Below are positions 1-11,179 of a stretch of DNA of 64,000 nt, in pieces; position 1 is the stretch's first letter, and the number at the start of each line of letters is the position of its first letter. The notes under the pieces are model-generated. The model did not search any database. It was not told the DNA's origin and saw nothing but the letters and a program-made list of their open reading frames with translations. Source of the stretch: Chondrus crispus (lineage: Eukaryota; Rhodophyta; Florideophyceae; Gigartinales; Gigartinaceae); contig NW_005178652.1 of the NCBI RefSeq assembly GCF_000350225.1, positions 453,992 to 517,991 on the forward strand. Direction: 5' to 3'. Made by a program: the position numbers and the translations under genes.

Positions 1-1
1 G

Positions 2-1714
2 CAGCGGAGTTCCAAGTTGAAGCCTTCGAAGAAGGACTATCGACGTACAAGCAAGGGTCACTGTAGTGACGATCCGGAGAACCGCGACTCACAGTCGGAG
101 TCGCTGGGTCCCTCCGAAGATGGTAACGGCGGTTCGTCGAACCATTCGGGCGATTCCGAACGCCGTTCAGAAGACGGAAACGGAATTTCGTCAAGCAAGA
201 AAATTTGCTCCAGACGAGGTGGAGTCACTTCGTCCGCCTCGCGGAGAGACAAGGACGCGGAGCCCGAATATGTCGCAACGCGACGCTGGCCGCGATGGGA
301 GGAGTTGGAGGACCTGAATCCGACCAACTACCTCTTCAAGAAGTTACTTTCGTACCGAACGTACCGCTTGCGGAACCCGCAGACATATTTGTTAAGTTCC
401 CGGCGGACCGCAGTGCGAGAAATTAGGAGAGATATTCCGCCTAAGGTGAAGAAGGACAACACGTTCACAGGAGAAGACGGGGTCCTTGTGTTGGATTTTT
501 TGGCAAAGTTAGTTCAGGAGTTCGATACTCAAGAAATGAACGAGGGGCAAGCGATCCGCCTGTTGCCTGAATTTTTAAGCGGCATCGCCTTGAGACAGTA
601 CACTTCGGTGTCTCAGACGGCCGGGGCCCATCACGGAAAGATATCCGTTTGGCCGGAGGCCGTACAGTGGTTGTTGAGGAGTTTCGCAACCGACGAAGCG
701 ATCCGTCAAGCCGTGCTCGCATTGCGAGAAGTTCAGCAAAGACCGTCTGAAGACGAGATGGAATTTTATATCCGTCTGACAGACGCAAGCAATCGATGTG
801 GAAACGTATATTCGATGGAAGAACAGATGACGATGTTCATTGAAGGACTCGATTCGAGTATCAAGCCGACGGTATCTCAATACCGACAACACAATCGGGA
901 CGTTTCGTTTTTGAGACTAGTTAATTACGCGAAGGCGCATGGCTCGGCGAGCCGCGCTAAGGACAAGAAGACCAAGAAGGTCACGATTCAGACGCCGTCG
1001 ACGTTCAGGGCGGGGAAGAAGCTAAGGGCTTCTTATCCCGGTCGCAAAAGTCACGCCGCAGTCCATTTAGCCGAGTCCCTGTCCGCGTCAGATGAGCGCG
1101 GTGCGCATGGAAGTAGCGAAAATCACTACGAAGGAGCGTTAGTAGCCGAAGGCGAGTTCATTGAGCCATCGGAGGGCTACGGACACGAGGACTACGGGGA
1201 CAGCGGGTCGTCAACTTTACAGACGCCCACATACACGACGGAGTCGTTTTCAGAGCCCACGGATCCCGTGATGATGTTTCGGGGGCGCGGCCACACGCCG
1301 GCGCCGCGCATTCCGATGGAAGACAAGGGTACGACGTTTCGGAGGCCAGGCTGGATGGGAAGGCCGCAACGTCAAGGAAGGCCGCCGGCCCGTGGAGGAC
1401 CTAGGACGCCGTATCCCGTCAAGACGCACGGTCTGGTGTGTTATCATTGCTATGAAAAGGGGCACGCCGCGCCAACGTGCATTCTTTCCCTCCGGGAAAT
1501 GCACCTAGTTTTGGAAAATTATGAGGAGTTGTCTCCGATGGAGAGGTTAAGGATACCATCGACGAGTTACCTGAAGGTCAAAAATTGGTTCGATTCGCAG
1601 ACGGCGAGCACGCCGAGTGCTTCAACGCCGAGGTCGAACCGACCCTTCAGAGGGCCCACCGCGGGGCCCGCGCCGTCGGATGTGAGAAGGATCCCGCAGC
1701 GGCAGGAAAACTAG
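2..1714 (+). CDS. gag: Gag polyprotein, 5'-truncated by window edge (copy 1)
   Basis: This is the structural Gag protein of the retrotransposon, which packages element RNA in cytoplasmic particles. The frame is open at the left edge, so the apparent start at 17 is not the true start. The first part is charged and disordered, rich in S, R, D and E. A helical capsid-like region follows at about residues 140-310 (with the conserved 'FTGEDGVLVLDFLAKLVQEF' segment). A retroviral zinc knuckle lies near residue 475, CYHCYEKGHAAPTC, a CX2CX4HX4C pattern. The ORF ends at TAG 1712-1714. Copy 3 has CAG here and reads about 20 codons further, so this stop is probably a C-to-T change. It aligns throughout with Gag of copies 2 and 3. 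Confidence 0.9.
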   Translation, partial: QRSSKLKPSKKDYRRTSKGHCSDDPENRDSQSESLGPSEDGNGGSSNHSGDSERRSEDGNGISSSKKICSRRGGVTSSASRRDKDAEPEYVATRRWPRWEELEDLNPTNYLFKKLLSYRTYRLRNPQTYLLSSRRTAVREIRRDIPPKVKKDNTFTGEDGVLVLDFLAKLVQEFDTQEMNEGQAIRLLPEFLSGIALRQYTSVSQTAGAHHGKISVWPEAVQWLLRSFATDEAIRQAVLALREVQQRPSEDEMEFYIRLTDASNRCGNVYSMEEQMTMFIEGLDSSIKPTVSQYRQHNRDVSFLRLVNYAKAHGSASRAKDKKTKKVTIQTPSTFRAGKKLRASYPGRKSHAAVHLAESLSASDERGAHGSSENHYEGALVAEGEFIEPSEGYGHEDYGDSGSSTLQTPTYTTESFSEPTDPVMMFRGRGHTPAPRIPMEDKGTTFRRPGWMGRPQRQGRPPARGGPRTPYPVKTHGLVCYHCYEKGHAAPTCILSLREMHLVLENYEELSPMERLRIPSTSYLKVKNWFDSQTASTPSASTPRSNRPFRGPTAGPAPSDVRRIPQRQEN

Positions 1715-1742
1715 AGAGGGGAATCTCGCATGAGTCGCGAGA
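1705..1742 (+). promoter_or_regulatory. Candidate -1 frameshift site and hairpin at gag/pol junction (copy 1)
   Basis: The pol frame is open from at least 1585 and lies in the -1 frame relative to gag. At the end of gag is GGAAAAC (1705-1711), in the same place as the canonical GGGAAAC of copy 2. Twelve nt later TCTCGC (1724-1729) and GCGAGA (1737-1742) can pair with a 7-nt loop. A second potential stem, CGGGGC/GCCCCG, lies near 1768-1783. The heptamer is weaker here than in copy 2, because its first three bases are GGA. Confidence 0.5.
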
Positions 1743-4183
1743 GGCACAGGGTCGACGTACTTTGCCCGGGGCTCAGCCCCGTTCCCCGTCTCTAAAGGAA
1801 AAATCAGGCCTCGAGGAGGAGGTTGTTGGATTGGTGGATAAGCCAAGCCCAAAGGGCCAGCTCAAGTCAAGAAAATTTTGAGCCGAGCCCGAAATCATCC
1901 GCTGGAAGAAGTTCGAAGACCCTGGTACAGGGTTAAGCGAAGGGAGTGTCCCGAGAAGATTTTGGTTCTTGCGCGAAAAAACTACAAAGTTTACGCGGAC
2001 ATCGGACCCACAATTGGATTGATGAGCCGGGTGTTGTCTGTTTTAGACACCGGCGCGAGACCAAACCTTGTGCGAAAATCGGAACTCCCAGCTGGAATGG
2101 AATCTCTAGTGTCCTACGGACCGACCCAAGACATTGGCGACGCGAACAATAGGCCACTCCGGACTCTCGGCACAATTAGAATGCCTGTGAGGCTTGGAAA
2201 ATTTGTGGCCGCAGCCGAGTTTATTGTATGCGAAAAACTAGCCGTCCCGCTAATTCTACGCGCGGACTACTGTGACCGGTTTGTGGGGGCGATTTATCCA
2301 AGGAAGAAAACGGTTGAGTTGGCGGATTTCTCGGAGGTCCCGATAGTTAGGCGGTTCTCGACGAGAAGAGGGAGGAAGAATCTCGTCCCGGGAGAGGACG
2401 AGAATGATGGAAAGGGGGAGCGAATTTCCCCTAAGGTAAAAGTGGCAAGAGCCACGACTATCGAGCCAGGGACGCAACGCGTCGTGGAATGCACCTCCAA
2501 GAGGACGGGCTTGGTTGTGGTTCAGCCGTACTCGTCGTTGTCCGAAAGGCACGGGTTGACGTGCACGAATGGTGTCGTTCAGGTTGAGCCTGACAGGCCA
2601 TTTCGTTTACTCGTTGCGAATTTTAGGACGTACCCTGTCAGGGTGCAAAAACGCCAAGTGGTGGCAGAATTATTACCGCACCCGAGAGCCGCGCTCGAGA
2701 GCAAAACCACCATTGGTGAAGTTCTCGGAATTCAAGAAAGGAAGAACAAAAATTTTCCTAATTCCACCAAGACGCCTACGGGCGAGACAAGATGCGAACC
2801 GTCGGATCAAGATCGCGAGGACCAGCAAGGAGAACGGTCGGCAGGGCTCTCCGCGTCGGCAGCTACGAAGCCGCAACGCAGGATTGAGCCGCCACCGCCG
2901 GACGTGGAGGACCTCGACCTGAGCCACGTGCCGGAACGGCTGCGCGAGCGGTTCCGTCGGATGTTGAAGAAGTATTCAAGGATGTGGGATGGGACGCTTG
3001 GCAAAATTAATACCACCGTCCATCGGATCGAGTGGATCCCCGCGACTCGTCCCATCGCACAAGCCCCGTATCGGGCCGGGCCTAAAGCCGGCGAAGTAGA
3101 AGATGCAGAGGTGCAGAAGATGTTGGAGGCAGGAGTGATAGAACCAGCGCAGTCAGAATGGGCGTCGCCCGTGTTGCTGGTGCCCAAGCCGGATGGGTCA
3201 ATGCGTTTTTGCGTAGACTACCGCAGGCTGAACGCAGTGACGGTGAAGGACACGTACCCCTTACCGCGCATGGATGAGTGCCAGGACTCGCTTGGTGACA
3301 CCAAGGTTTTCTCCGCGTTGGACGCGATCTCGGGATATTGGCAGATGCCTATCCCTGAGCGCGACCGCGACAAAACCGCATTTTCGTGTCACTCAGGACT
3401 GTATCGCTTCTCAAGAATGCCCTTCGGGCTAACTAACGCGCCAGCGACGTTTCAGAGAGCAATGGATATCCTGCTCTCTCCGTTCCGTTGGAAGTGCTGT
3501 TTGGTGTATCTGGACGACATAATAATTTTAGCAAGTCGTGGGAGGAGCACATCGTGCACGTGGATGAGATACTTTCTGTATTGGAGAAGGCAGGTGTGAA
3601 GCTCAAGCTTCGCAAGTGTGAATTTTTCGTCGAAAAGATCAAGTACCTGGGCCATGTCGTTCGGCCAGGTACATTGGAAGTGGACGCTGCGCGAACCGTC
3701 GCATTGGAACAAGCGAGGTACCCTCAAACGCAGACCCAGCTCAGGAGCTTCTTGGGACTTTGTAATATCTACCGCAGATTCGTTCCGCAATATGCGAAAA
3801 TCGCGCATCCGCTCAATCAACTGTTGAAGAAGGGACAACCGGTCCAGTTGGAAGGATTCGACGAACCGTGCGAAAAAGCTTTTCATAAGCTCAAGGACGC
3901 CATCTTGGCGCCACTGGTGTTGGCGCTGCCGAAGAAGAACCTACCATACTCGGTAGACAGCGATGCAAGCGACTATCAAAATGGCGCTGCATTATTTCAA
4001 ACACACCCGGATGCGCAACGCAAACCCATCGGGTTCTTTTCAAGAACGTTATCCGCAGCCGAGAGAAACTACTCCGTTTCAGAAAAAGAATGTCTAGCGG
4101 TAATTTGGGCCGTACAGACTCTAAGACCATATCTATATGGCGAGCACTTCATTGTGCATACAGACCATGCCTCATTGAGGTAA
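1715..4183 (+). pseudogene. pol: Pol N-terminal part: aspartic protease, RT, start of RNase H (copy 1, frameshifted)
   Basis: The protease matures the polyprotein and the RT copies element RNA. The pol frame begins in the gag overlap (open from about 1585) but is broken near 1845 by about 5 extra nt compared with copy 3; it is open again at 1878-3599. The protease motif SVLDTGA has its Asp codon at 2046. RT motifs follow: a WASPVLLVPKPDGS segment, FCVDYRRLN, FSALDAISGYWQM and the catalytic YLDD at 3507-3518. One base is missing in the T/A run near 3530, so the frame moves to 3488-4183. RNase H motifs are SVDSDAS (copies 2 and 3 have DTDAS) and the EKECLAVIWA helix. It ends at a TAA (4181-4183) where copies 2 and 3 have TGG (Trp). 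Confidence 0.88.
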
Positions 4184-6172
4184 TTGATGAACGTAACCGA
4201 CCCCAGCGGGAGATTAATCCGATGGAGGCTCCGCCTCTCGGAATTCGATTTCGAAATCAAGTACAAGAAGGGCAAGGCGAACAGCCAAGCGGACGCTTTG
4301 TCAAGGTTGCGAACTGCAGGAGAAACCGTCGACGAAATCGACGACGAAATTCCATGCTTTATGGCCGAACCGGCCGAGGGTACAGTGGAGGACGAGGACA
4401 GTTTTCACTCGTTAGACGACATCCTCGCTCTTGAAGGGGGGACCGCCCCTGATCGCCTCGATCAATTCCAAGCTGTCACTCCGGAGGAGCTCATTCGCGA
4501 GCAAGCCGTCGACCCCTTCTGCAACCGCATCAAGGAAGAAATGGACGCCGGAAAGGTGAGAACGTTCAGGACGGAGACCGAGGAACTCGAAGGAACTCTA
4601 TGCCGTACCGCGGCGGAGTTTGTACAAGTGGTAATACCACAATCGTTAAGGGACGGCGTCCTAGGGTTGAGCCACTACGCAAAATTGGCAGGCCACCCGG
4701 GAGGCAGGAAACTTTACAAGACTTTGAGAAGATATTTTTATTGGCCTACGATGGCCCTAGACTGCTATGCAGTCGCGAAGAATTGTGCCGCATGTGCGCG
4801 GGAAAGGGTGAAGTTAAGAAAAAACACGAAGGAAATGAAGCTGTTCACGCCCAAAGCTCCGCTGGAATTTGTCGCCATCGACATCCTCGGCGAGCTAATT
4901 ACAACTAAGCGAGAAAATCGGTATATTCTCGTGATCAGCGATCGATACTCGAAACTGGTACGAACCGTACCGTTGAAGAAGATATCAGCTGCGCACATCG
5001 CACAAGCCTTCGTTCACCATTGGGTATTCGTGTACGGACCGCCGGTCAAGCTGCTGTCCGACAATGGAACACAGTTCACGGCCCGGTTCTTTCAGAACGT
5101 CTGTCGAATTCTCGGCATCCGCAATGTGTTCACGACTACGTACCACCCGCAAGCCAACGGCCAAGTTGAGAGATTTAACCGCACGCTGACTTCCGCGTTG
5201 CGAAAATACGTTGGAGAGCATCCCAAGGACTGGGACTTATTTAGCGACGCTGTGACGTTCGCCTACAACACACAAGTTCATCGAACTACGAACATTGCGC
5301 CCTTCGAGCTGGTGTTGGCTCGGGCGCCGAGAAACATTGCGTTACAAGCGCAACCAACATTGGAGAATTTCAGCTCGTCACGAGCATACTACCTGAAATG
5401 GCAGTCGTGGTTGGAGAGCCTAATGCGAGGCGCCGATAGGAGTTTGCGGAAGGAACAAGCCCGGTACAAGCGAAATTTCGACGCACGCCTTCGCAAACCG
5501 CAATATGAGATCCCACCGGGGTCCTACGTGTTCCTCCGGAAGGAGCAGGGCACGGCTAGCGAACCGAAACACAAGCTGGCACAAGTCGCTACAGGACCTT
5601 ATCAGGTCAGAAGATCGGATCAACATACGGTAGTCATTGCCATTGGCGATCAGGAGGAACGCGTATCGCGAGACAGGGTGGAGTTAGCCCCAAGCCCGAT
5701 GGACTATGCGCCGATAACTGGCCTACGTCAAGCGCTACAGTTCCTGGGAGAGCCGGAGCTAAACGAAGAAGGAGAGGTAATGGGGGACGAGGAATGTCCT
5801 CACACCCGTGCGCCTACGTCAGGGGACCAGGACAATTCAATTAGCCAAGCGCCGACAGCGGAGACATCTCCGGACCTACGCGATTTCGGAAAGTCCAGAG
5901 AAGAGGACGAGTTGGAAGATCTTCAGGAGGGGGAAGGGCACAGTTCAGAGAAAGGAGAGGAAACGGAAAATACGGAATACGTAATCGATCGGGTCGCCGA
6001 CCACGATTATCAAAATGGTAATTTGATTCTCAAGGTGGAATGGTACGGCTATACGCCCGAGGACGCGACGTGGGAGCCCATTGAGCAATTACCCCGCAGT
6101 GCGGCCGTCACGTATTTCCGGAGGAAGAAACTGCCCCTCCCGCCGCAAGTCGCACGGGCGAGACCAGGATGA
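4184..6172 (+). CDS. pol: Pol C-terminal part: RNase H end, integrase, GPY/F and chromodomain (copy 1)
   Basis: This part continues in the same frame after the TAA at 4181-4183. Integrase inserts the cDNA into host DNA. Its HHCC zinc-binding segment is at about residues 163-205 (HYAKLAGH ... CAAC). The catalytic triad is intact: Asp codons at 4880 and 5060 and Glu at 5168, a D-59-D-35-E spacing. A GPY/F motif (ATGPYQV) lies near residue 470. The last 60 residues form a chromodomain (EYVIDRV ... VEWYGYTPEDATWEP), which in chromoviruses directs integration to modified histones. The acidic linker before it is typical. This is the only copy whose integrase through chromodomain is open without a break. 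Confidence 0.93.
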   Translation: MMNVTDPSGRLIRWRLRLSEFDFEIKYKKGKANSQADALSRLRTAGETVDEIDDEIPCFMAEPAEGTVEDEDSFHSLDDILALEGGTAPDRLDQFQAVTPEELIREQAVDPFCNRIKEEMDAGKVRTFRTETEELEGTLCRTAAEFVQVVIPQSLRDGVLGLSHYAKLAGHPGGRKLYKTLRRYFYWPTMALDCYAVAKNCAACARERVKLRKNTKEMKLFTPKAPLEFVAIDILGELITTKRENRYILVISDRYSKLVRTVPLKKISAAHIAQAFVHHWVFVYGPPVKLLSDNGTQFTARFFQNVCRILGIRNVFTTTYHPQANGQVERFNRTLTSALRKYVGEHPKDWDLFSDAVTFAYNTQVHRTTNIAPFELVLARAPRNIALQAQPTLENFSSSRAYYLKWQSWLESLMRGADRSLRKEQARYKRNFDARLRKPQYEIPPGSYVFLRKEQGTASEPKHKLAQVATGPYQVRRSDQHTVVIAIGDQEERVSRDRVELAPSPMDYAPITGLRQALQFLGEPELNEEGEVMGDEECPHTRAPTSGDQDNSISQAPTAETSPDLRDFGKSREEDELEDLQEGEGHSSEKGEETENTEYVIDRVADHDYQNGNLILKVEWYGYTPEDATWEPIEQLPRSAAVTYFRRKKLPLPPQVARARPG

Positions 6173-9100
6173 GCTCCATACGCAATGTGATGATGGAAAG
6201 CGAAAAGAAGACGCGAGCCGCAACCAGTTTCCTATGTTTTTACCTTCTTAACTATTCTGTTTCGTTTTTGTTTTTTTTGGTTGTTTTGTTTTTTTATGTT
6301 TGTTTTCCCTTCCCGAGACGCACCTAGGTCGGTCATTCCGGAACGATCGTGCGTAATGTCAGAAGAACACGACAGGCGCCCAAGGGCGACAAGGGACTGC
6401 GAACCGCCGATCGTGATTAAGGCTACACGCTGTATCTCGAGTCGAGGAAGGAGAGGACGGATCACGTGAAGGAAGTTCAAAGAGACAAGTGTCGCGAGGA
6501 AAAACGCGGAACACAGAAGGGTTGTCTGAATTTTAACAATGATCCAGGAACGGCACTGACGATTGAGAGGCATAGGGCGTTAAGAAAGGCGTGAAGTCGA
6601 GTTCGAGACACTGGGACGGCCGGCAACACACCACCGGTGTCGCCCGATGCCCAGAATGAGTCAAATAGAAGCCCTGATGGGAACGTCGTTGACGTACAGC
6701 GATCGATCGTGCGATAACACGCCTAGCGTTTGTCTGATTCTTTTGTCGTCAATTCTTTTTTTGTTTTGTATCGCGCAGAAGGACGCGCACGAAAGCGAGA
6801 AAGGGTAAATTCCTGTCGACAAGACAACCTCCCGTAGTTCGGGGGGGAGCCAAAAGGGATAACGCCGAGTCGGGCGGAATGCTGTCACGCGCAGGAAGAA
6901 CGAGAAGGTGTGGAAAAGAGGCAGTTGAAATGCGCGGGCACGCGCACGTGAACGAGACGAATCAAGAGGACGTGGACGATGTGAAGCGCACCGCGGAGAG
7001 AGAGAGTAGCGATAGTCGCCGGCATCGCGATCACAGGAAATGAGAGAAGGAAACTGGAATGAGTTAGGCGATTCTGCCTCGGACCCCCTCACATGAATGA
7101 AGCAGCGTGCGCTGCCATGTCATGAAATGGAAAAATTTACTGTAGTCTCAGGCTGAGGTAATACACCTCCTTGGATACGATCACGCGTTGCCGCCGCGCG
7201 CACTGTGAAGGGACGCTTGGATCAGTGAGACGCCCTCGTGGGGCATGATTTAATCAAAAAAAATGGGGATGCTGGCAGGGAGCTGCTGGACGGGCGGAGA
7301 AAATCGAAAATCGAACACTAGTCAGCCTTCGAACTTTTAATCAAAATTAAGGGAAAGTACGGAACTTGTCGGTCATACGAAAACGGGGTGTCGCTTGCTA
7401 TAGCCAAAGCCACGAGTATCCGAGGCCGTCCGGCAGCACATTTCGTCAAGCGCACATCGGGGGATTCTCTCCCCCGGCCTAACGAGAACAAGAAGCTCGC
7501 AGCGTGAAGAAAATAGACGATCCCGCGCCCCTCTATGAGTGTGACTCATATTCTGCTGGCCTGATCACTCATTCGATCGACGTCGTCCATTTTCTATTAT
7601 CAATACCATGAAAAGAGGAGGAATCAATCCTGCGGATTACGCAGTATCGAGCCACATTGATGCTCCCACACGTCATTATACTACGAACGACATACTTACA
7701 AGCTGACTGCTATAACTACTTTTCCGTTCTTCCATACTCTCTTTGTCTTCTTTTTTCTGTTGTGTCTTTTTTTGTTTTCGGTGTACTGTTTTATTTTATT
7801 TTTGTGTGAAGTCGAGGAGACGACCCCGCACAGCGGAGGTCGATTAGCAAGTTCATAAGGATCAGGAGGGAGAAGACCCCCACGAGCAAATGGGGGATCG
7901 ACCACAAATTGTCGCACGACGGCAATCCAGACGTGGTACGTCGTCTGGTCGGTCGTGGAAATCGAGTAGAACTCGTGCTGTCTGACAAAGGGGATCGGAA
8001 CCAGAAGGAAAGAGAAACAAGGAGGACGTACTACGAAAAGAGAAGGAAGCAAAGGAAGGATGAAGACGCACAGGTGTGGGGATGTTTACGTACGAAGGGA
8101 CATCCTTTCTTTTTGAGACTTTCCTTTGACGTCACAAGTTGCCGTCTGTTAGAGACGATACTTCAAGGGAAAGGCGACAGGGAAGGAAGATCGATGTTCT
8201 GGCTTTCGCAACGAGGGCCATTATGAACTGGCAAAGTCACCTCGCTCTTCGCCGCCTTCTGGCTAATGCTGGTATCATCGAAGCATAAATGCTGGGGAAA
8301 TCGTTGATTTTACACTCACCCACGTCGTGGGTCCGTCCGAACATAACCCTTGGCCAGGATGGCAACACGCGAGACGGGCCACTTGCTACTGTACAGAATG
8401 GTGCCCACTGACGGTTAACCTGAACTATGCAATGCAGGGAAAAGAGGGACGGCTTCGTACTTGTACCAACGGTACGGGGTACACCCAGATCACGGTATCA
8501 CACCCGCGGGGTCAACTACGTCGACATTCGCCGTAAGCGCTTCAAGCAGCGATAGGAATGATGGGTTTATCATCAAGTGTCCGGACGGACGATGTCACCC
8601 CATGTACGAAAAAGTCCCCCTGGTCACACTTCTCTGTAGCACGAATTATCAAAGCGTCAATAGAGAATGAATTGAAGCAACAACCGAAAGAGGCGAGGGC
8701 GTGGCGATTTAGTAACACGTCGGACAGGATAACTTCGGAATGGATGTCATCGACATGAGACGTCGGGATCACGAATGACGTCGACCCGAAGGGAGGATGA
8801 GGACGTGGTACGAATAGCGACATGGGATGGAAAGAGGAGGGAGTTGAGACAAAGAGGAGGCCATATGAGGAAACGTTGACGCAACTGTCGAGTTTGTCGC
8901 CCGTAGGGGACGTCGACCCTTACGCGAACCCGACACAGACGACGATGGCGTCTCCTCACGCTCGACAGGAACATCAATTTAAACACAAAGGCTTCGTGAA
9001 ACCGTTTCCCCCTTTTCCAGGATGTCGACTCGACTTGGGACCCACAATCGAGATGGTAAGGGCATAGAAAAGAGGAGGAAAAATTCGAGAACGCACGAGA

Positions 9101-9404
9101 TGAGGAGAAAATCGAAGAGAAGGAAAAGAGGAGGGAACTGACAATAAGGAGGTGCGACCGCGTTGACGGGGGCGCACGACGAAAAGAGAATGGAGAAGGC
9201 AGAATGGGGATGCGACCGCAGAGGCGGGACGCATACAAAAAAAAGAGAGAGAAAAAAAAAGAGGAGGAAAGTGAAGGTAATGGGGGATACGCAGGTGATT
9301 CATTTTATTATCCAAAAGCTACAGGATGACGTCAATAACCAGACGTCACCCCAAACGGGTAATAATCTGGGAACGGATCACAGGAAGTCGCTCTAAGCGG
9401 CAGG
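6173..9404 (+). other. 3' region of copy 1 between pol and the antisense gene
   Basis: About 3.2 kb without a convincing gene. It starts with a T-rich stretch (6230-6300) and contains A/G-rich tracts near 9060-9280. Most of it aligns only patchily with the same region of copy 3, apart from the conserved block at 7120-7300. Tracts at 9090-9260 match the complement of copy 3 at 37980-38180. Short ORFs here, such as the antisense one ending at 6661, are not conserved in protein and were not called. Confidence 0.7.
7120..7300 (+). promoter_or_regulatory. Conserved non-coding block downstream of pol
   Basis: This block matches the complement of 50310-50480 in copy 3 at clearly higher identity than the flanking sequence. 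Shared landmarks, in order, are TTTACTGTAGTC, CAGGCTGAGGTAAT, TTGGATACGATCAC, a GC-rich CGCC/CGCGCAC stretch, and GTGATTTAATCAAAAAAAAT-like sequence (here ATGATTTAATC). No shared reading frame explains it. A regulatory or packaging role is inferred from conservation only. Confidence 0.5.
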
Positions 9405-11069
9405 TCATTGGGGCGGCACACCCAAGGATTTTTCTTTCGGGAGTGAGGTAACGAGTCGAGCAAGGACTCGCAGATCATCGAGGGAAGCCCCTTGGAGAGC
9501 TTCACCTTCGATGCCATGAGCGCGGAGCAATGTGCAGTAGATGTCAATGGCTCCGTCGCTCTTTTTGGGAATTGATGGGGACGGTGGGGAAGACAACGCT
9601 TCCCTATCCGACAGAGTTTCGGTATGCCCTGCCGAGGGGATATCGACAGCAGGAGGAGCAGCAGCAGGGGCTGCAGGGAGAGGGGAATCTGGAGCAGACG
9701 GTCGGGGGCAAACGTCGTCTGCGCGGGGATCTATGGCTCGTATGGGATCTACGTCAGGGGTTGGAACTTAGTTGCCGAATTGGCGACTGAGGCGCGCTTC
9801 GGAGGGAGAGCACAAGGCGGATGTCCAAGGATTGAACCAGGCAAAGTCACCCGCCGCACTGTGACTTCGTCCGGGAGAAAAGGACAGGCGTCGCCTTGCA
9901 AAGGATCGGGATGAGTTGATAGGGGGAACAACATCCCAGTCGACCTGATTGATCTTTTCGAGTAAGGAGTGCAGTTCGAAGTCGGTGTCTGCTCCACCCA
10001 AGGGCACAGTATAGTCCAAAAGACACATGAGCTCGACGAGCTTCGGAGGAAGATACCAAAGCCGCCAGCAATCGTACGCCTCCCAGAGCAAGGTGGCGGC
10101 TACCTTCATGCACCACTCCGTCAGAAAGACAACCCACAACCCGTGACGAGGATCAGTGAGATGGCTTCCAAAGTAGGTAAGGATGGGACCGAGCTCTGCC
10201 CAAAACCCTTGGCAGACCTCAAATTGTCCCCACCACGAGGGGAGTTGCTGGTACCGGTTGGGATAGTGTGACCGAGCAATTTCCCCCGCCTCAGCCATTT
10301 GGTAAGCTAGGAAATATCCCGTGTCCGATCTCATCTTACGCTCGAATCGGACCGTATGCTGGAAGAAGGGGATGTTCCCGCGTTTCATATATCGGAAATT
10401 AAGGGGGAGGATTGCGCGCGTGTATGACATGGCGTCGTTAGACACCGTCAGTTGGTTATGCCACAGGCGGTCCGCCTCGAGCACGGGGTCACCACGTGTC
10501 CAGCTGAGGAGGTTGTCGAGGTAATCACGCTCCCCCTCCGTGCGAAACTTCCACGTGTCACATCCGAAGGACGGAGGGATGAGGGCATCGGATAGGGATA
10601 GGTCGAGACGGTCGAGAACGGCTTCCATGAACCGCAGGGATAGGCCCTGTCGGCCACGAGGGGAGGAACGACGCAAGATAGAAGGGGGAATGGCGACACG
10701 AGCACGCCAATCGTAGGAGGAAATGGCTTGAAGGGGAAGGTGACCCGGCAGCATCCCCGCACCGTCGGCAAAGTCGCGCCCGATGCTGGTGACGTCGCGC
10801 ACGTCGATGGCGGAAAACCAAGGAGTGGCCGCGTACGGTAAGGGATAGTCGCACATGGATTTACCTTGGAGCTCGGCTAGTGTGGGGTATCGACAAGGGG
10901 CTGATGAAGGATGGAGATCGGGATGAAAGACGGGTTCAGGAACGTTGGTGTTCGGGGGAAGTCGGGGTATGGAAGGAAGGTCGTTAGGAATGGAAGGCGT
11001 GTGTGAGAAGCCCACACCACGGCGACCGCGGGCGGTATGTCCGACAGTGGGATCCGATGAAGGAAACAT
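9405..11069 (-). pseudogene. Antisense accessory gene of the retrotransposon (copy 1, one nonsense codon)
   Basis: This is an unknown protein encoded against the element, between pol and the 3' LTR. The ATG at 11069 is chosen because it aligns with the ATG at 36027 in copy 3; the ORF also stays open upstream to 11138. The product aligns with the copy 3 protein over nearly its full length. The best conserved parts are a Trp/Tyr-rich helical core (SWW, GFWAE, PILTY, GLWVVFLTEW, ATLLWE-YDCWRLW) and a C-terminal helix pair (LLRAHG-EGE-LQGAS-DDLRVLARLV). A TAA at 9768-9770 interrupts it where copy 3 has CAA. The same frame then continues to TGA at 9405-9407. No signal peptide or clear membrane segment is visible. 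I do not recognise the family. Confidence 0.8.
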
Positions 11070-11167
11070 GGAGATCGTTTTACTCTCACGCGAGCGGCGA
11101 CCGATGGTCGGAAGAAAAAGGAAGAAGTTGGGAAGCAAGGGAGTGAAGCCGCTGCGCGAGAGCGCTC

Positions 11168-11179
11168 AGAAGGGGGATA
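11168..11179 (+). other. Polypurine tract of copy 1
   Basis: AGAAGGGGGATA sits directly before the TGTAGTG start of the 3' LTR, where plus-strand DNA synthesis is primed. The same 12 bases precede the 3' LTR of copy 3 (35921-35932). This fixes the LTR boundary and shows that the antisense gene lies inside the element. Confidence 0.8.

Noticed and set aside
1712-9770. Repeat-induced point mutation as cause of the stop codons
   Set aside because: Some stops are C-to-T or G-to-A changes, but those in copy 3 (AAG and GAG to TAG) are transversions, and several lesions are indels.
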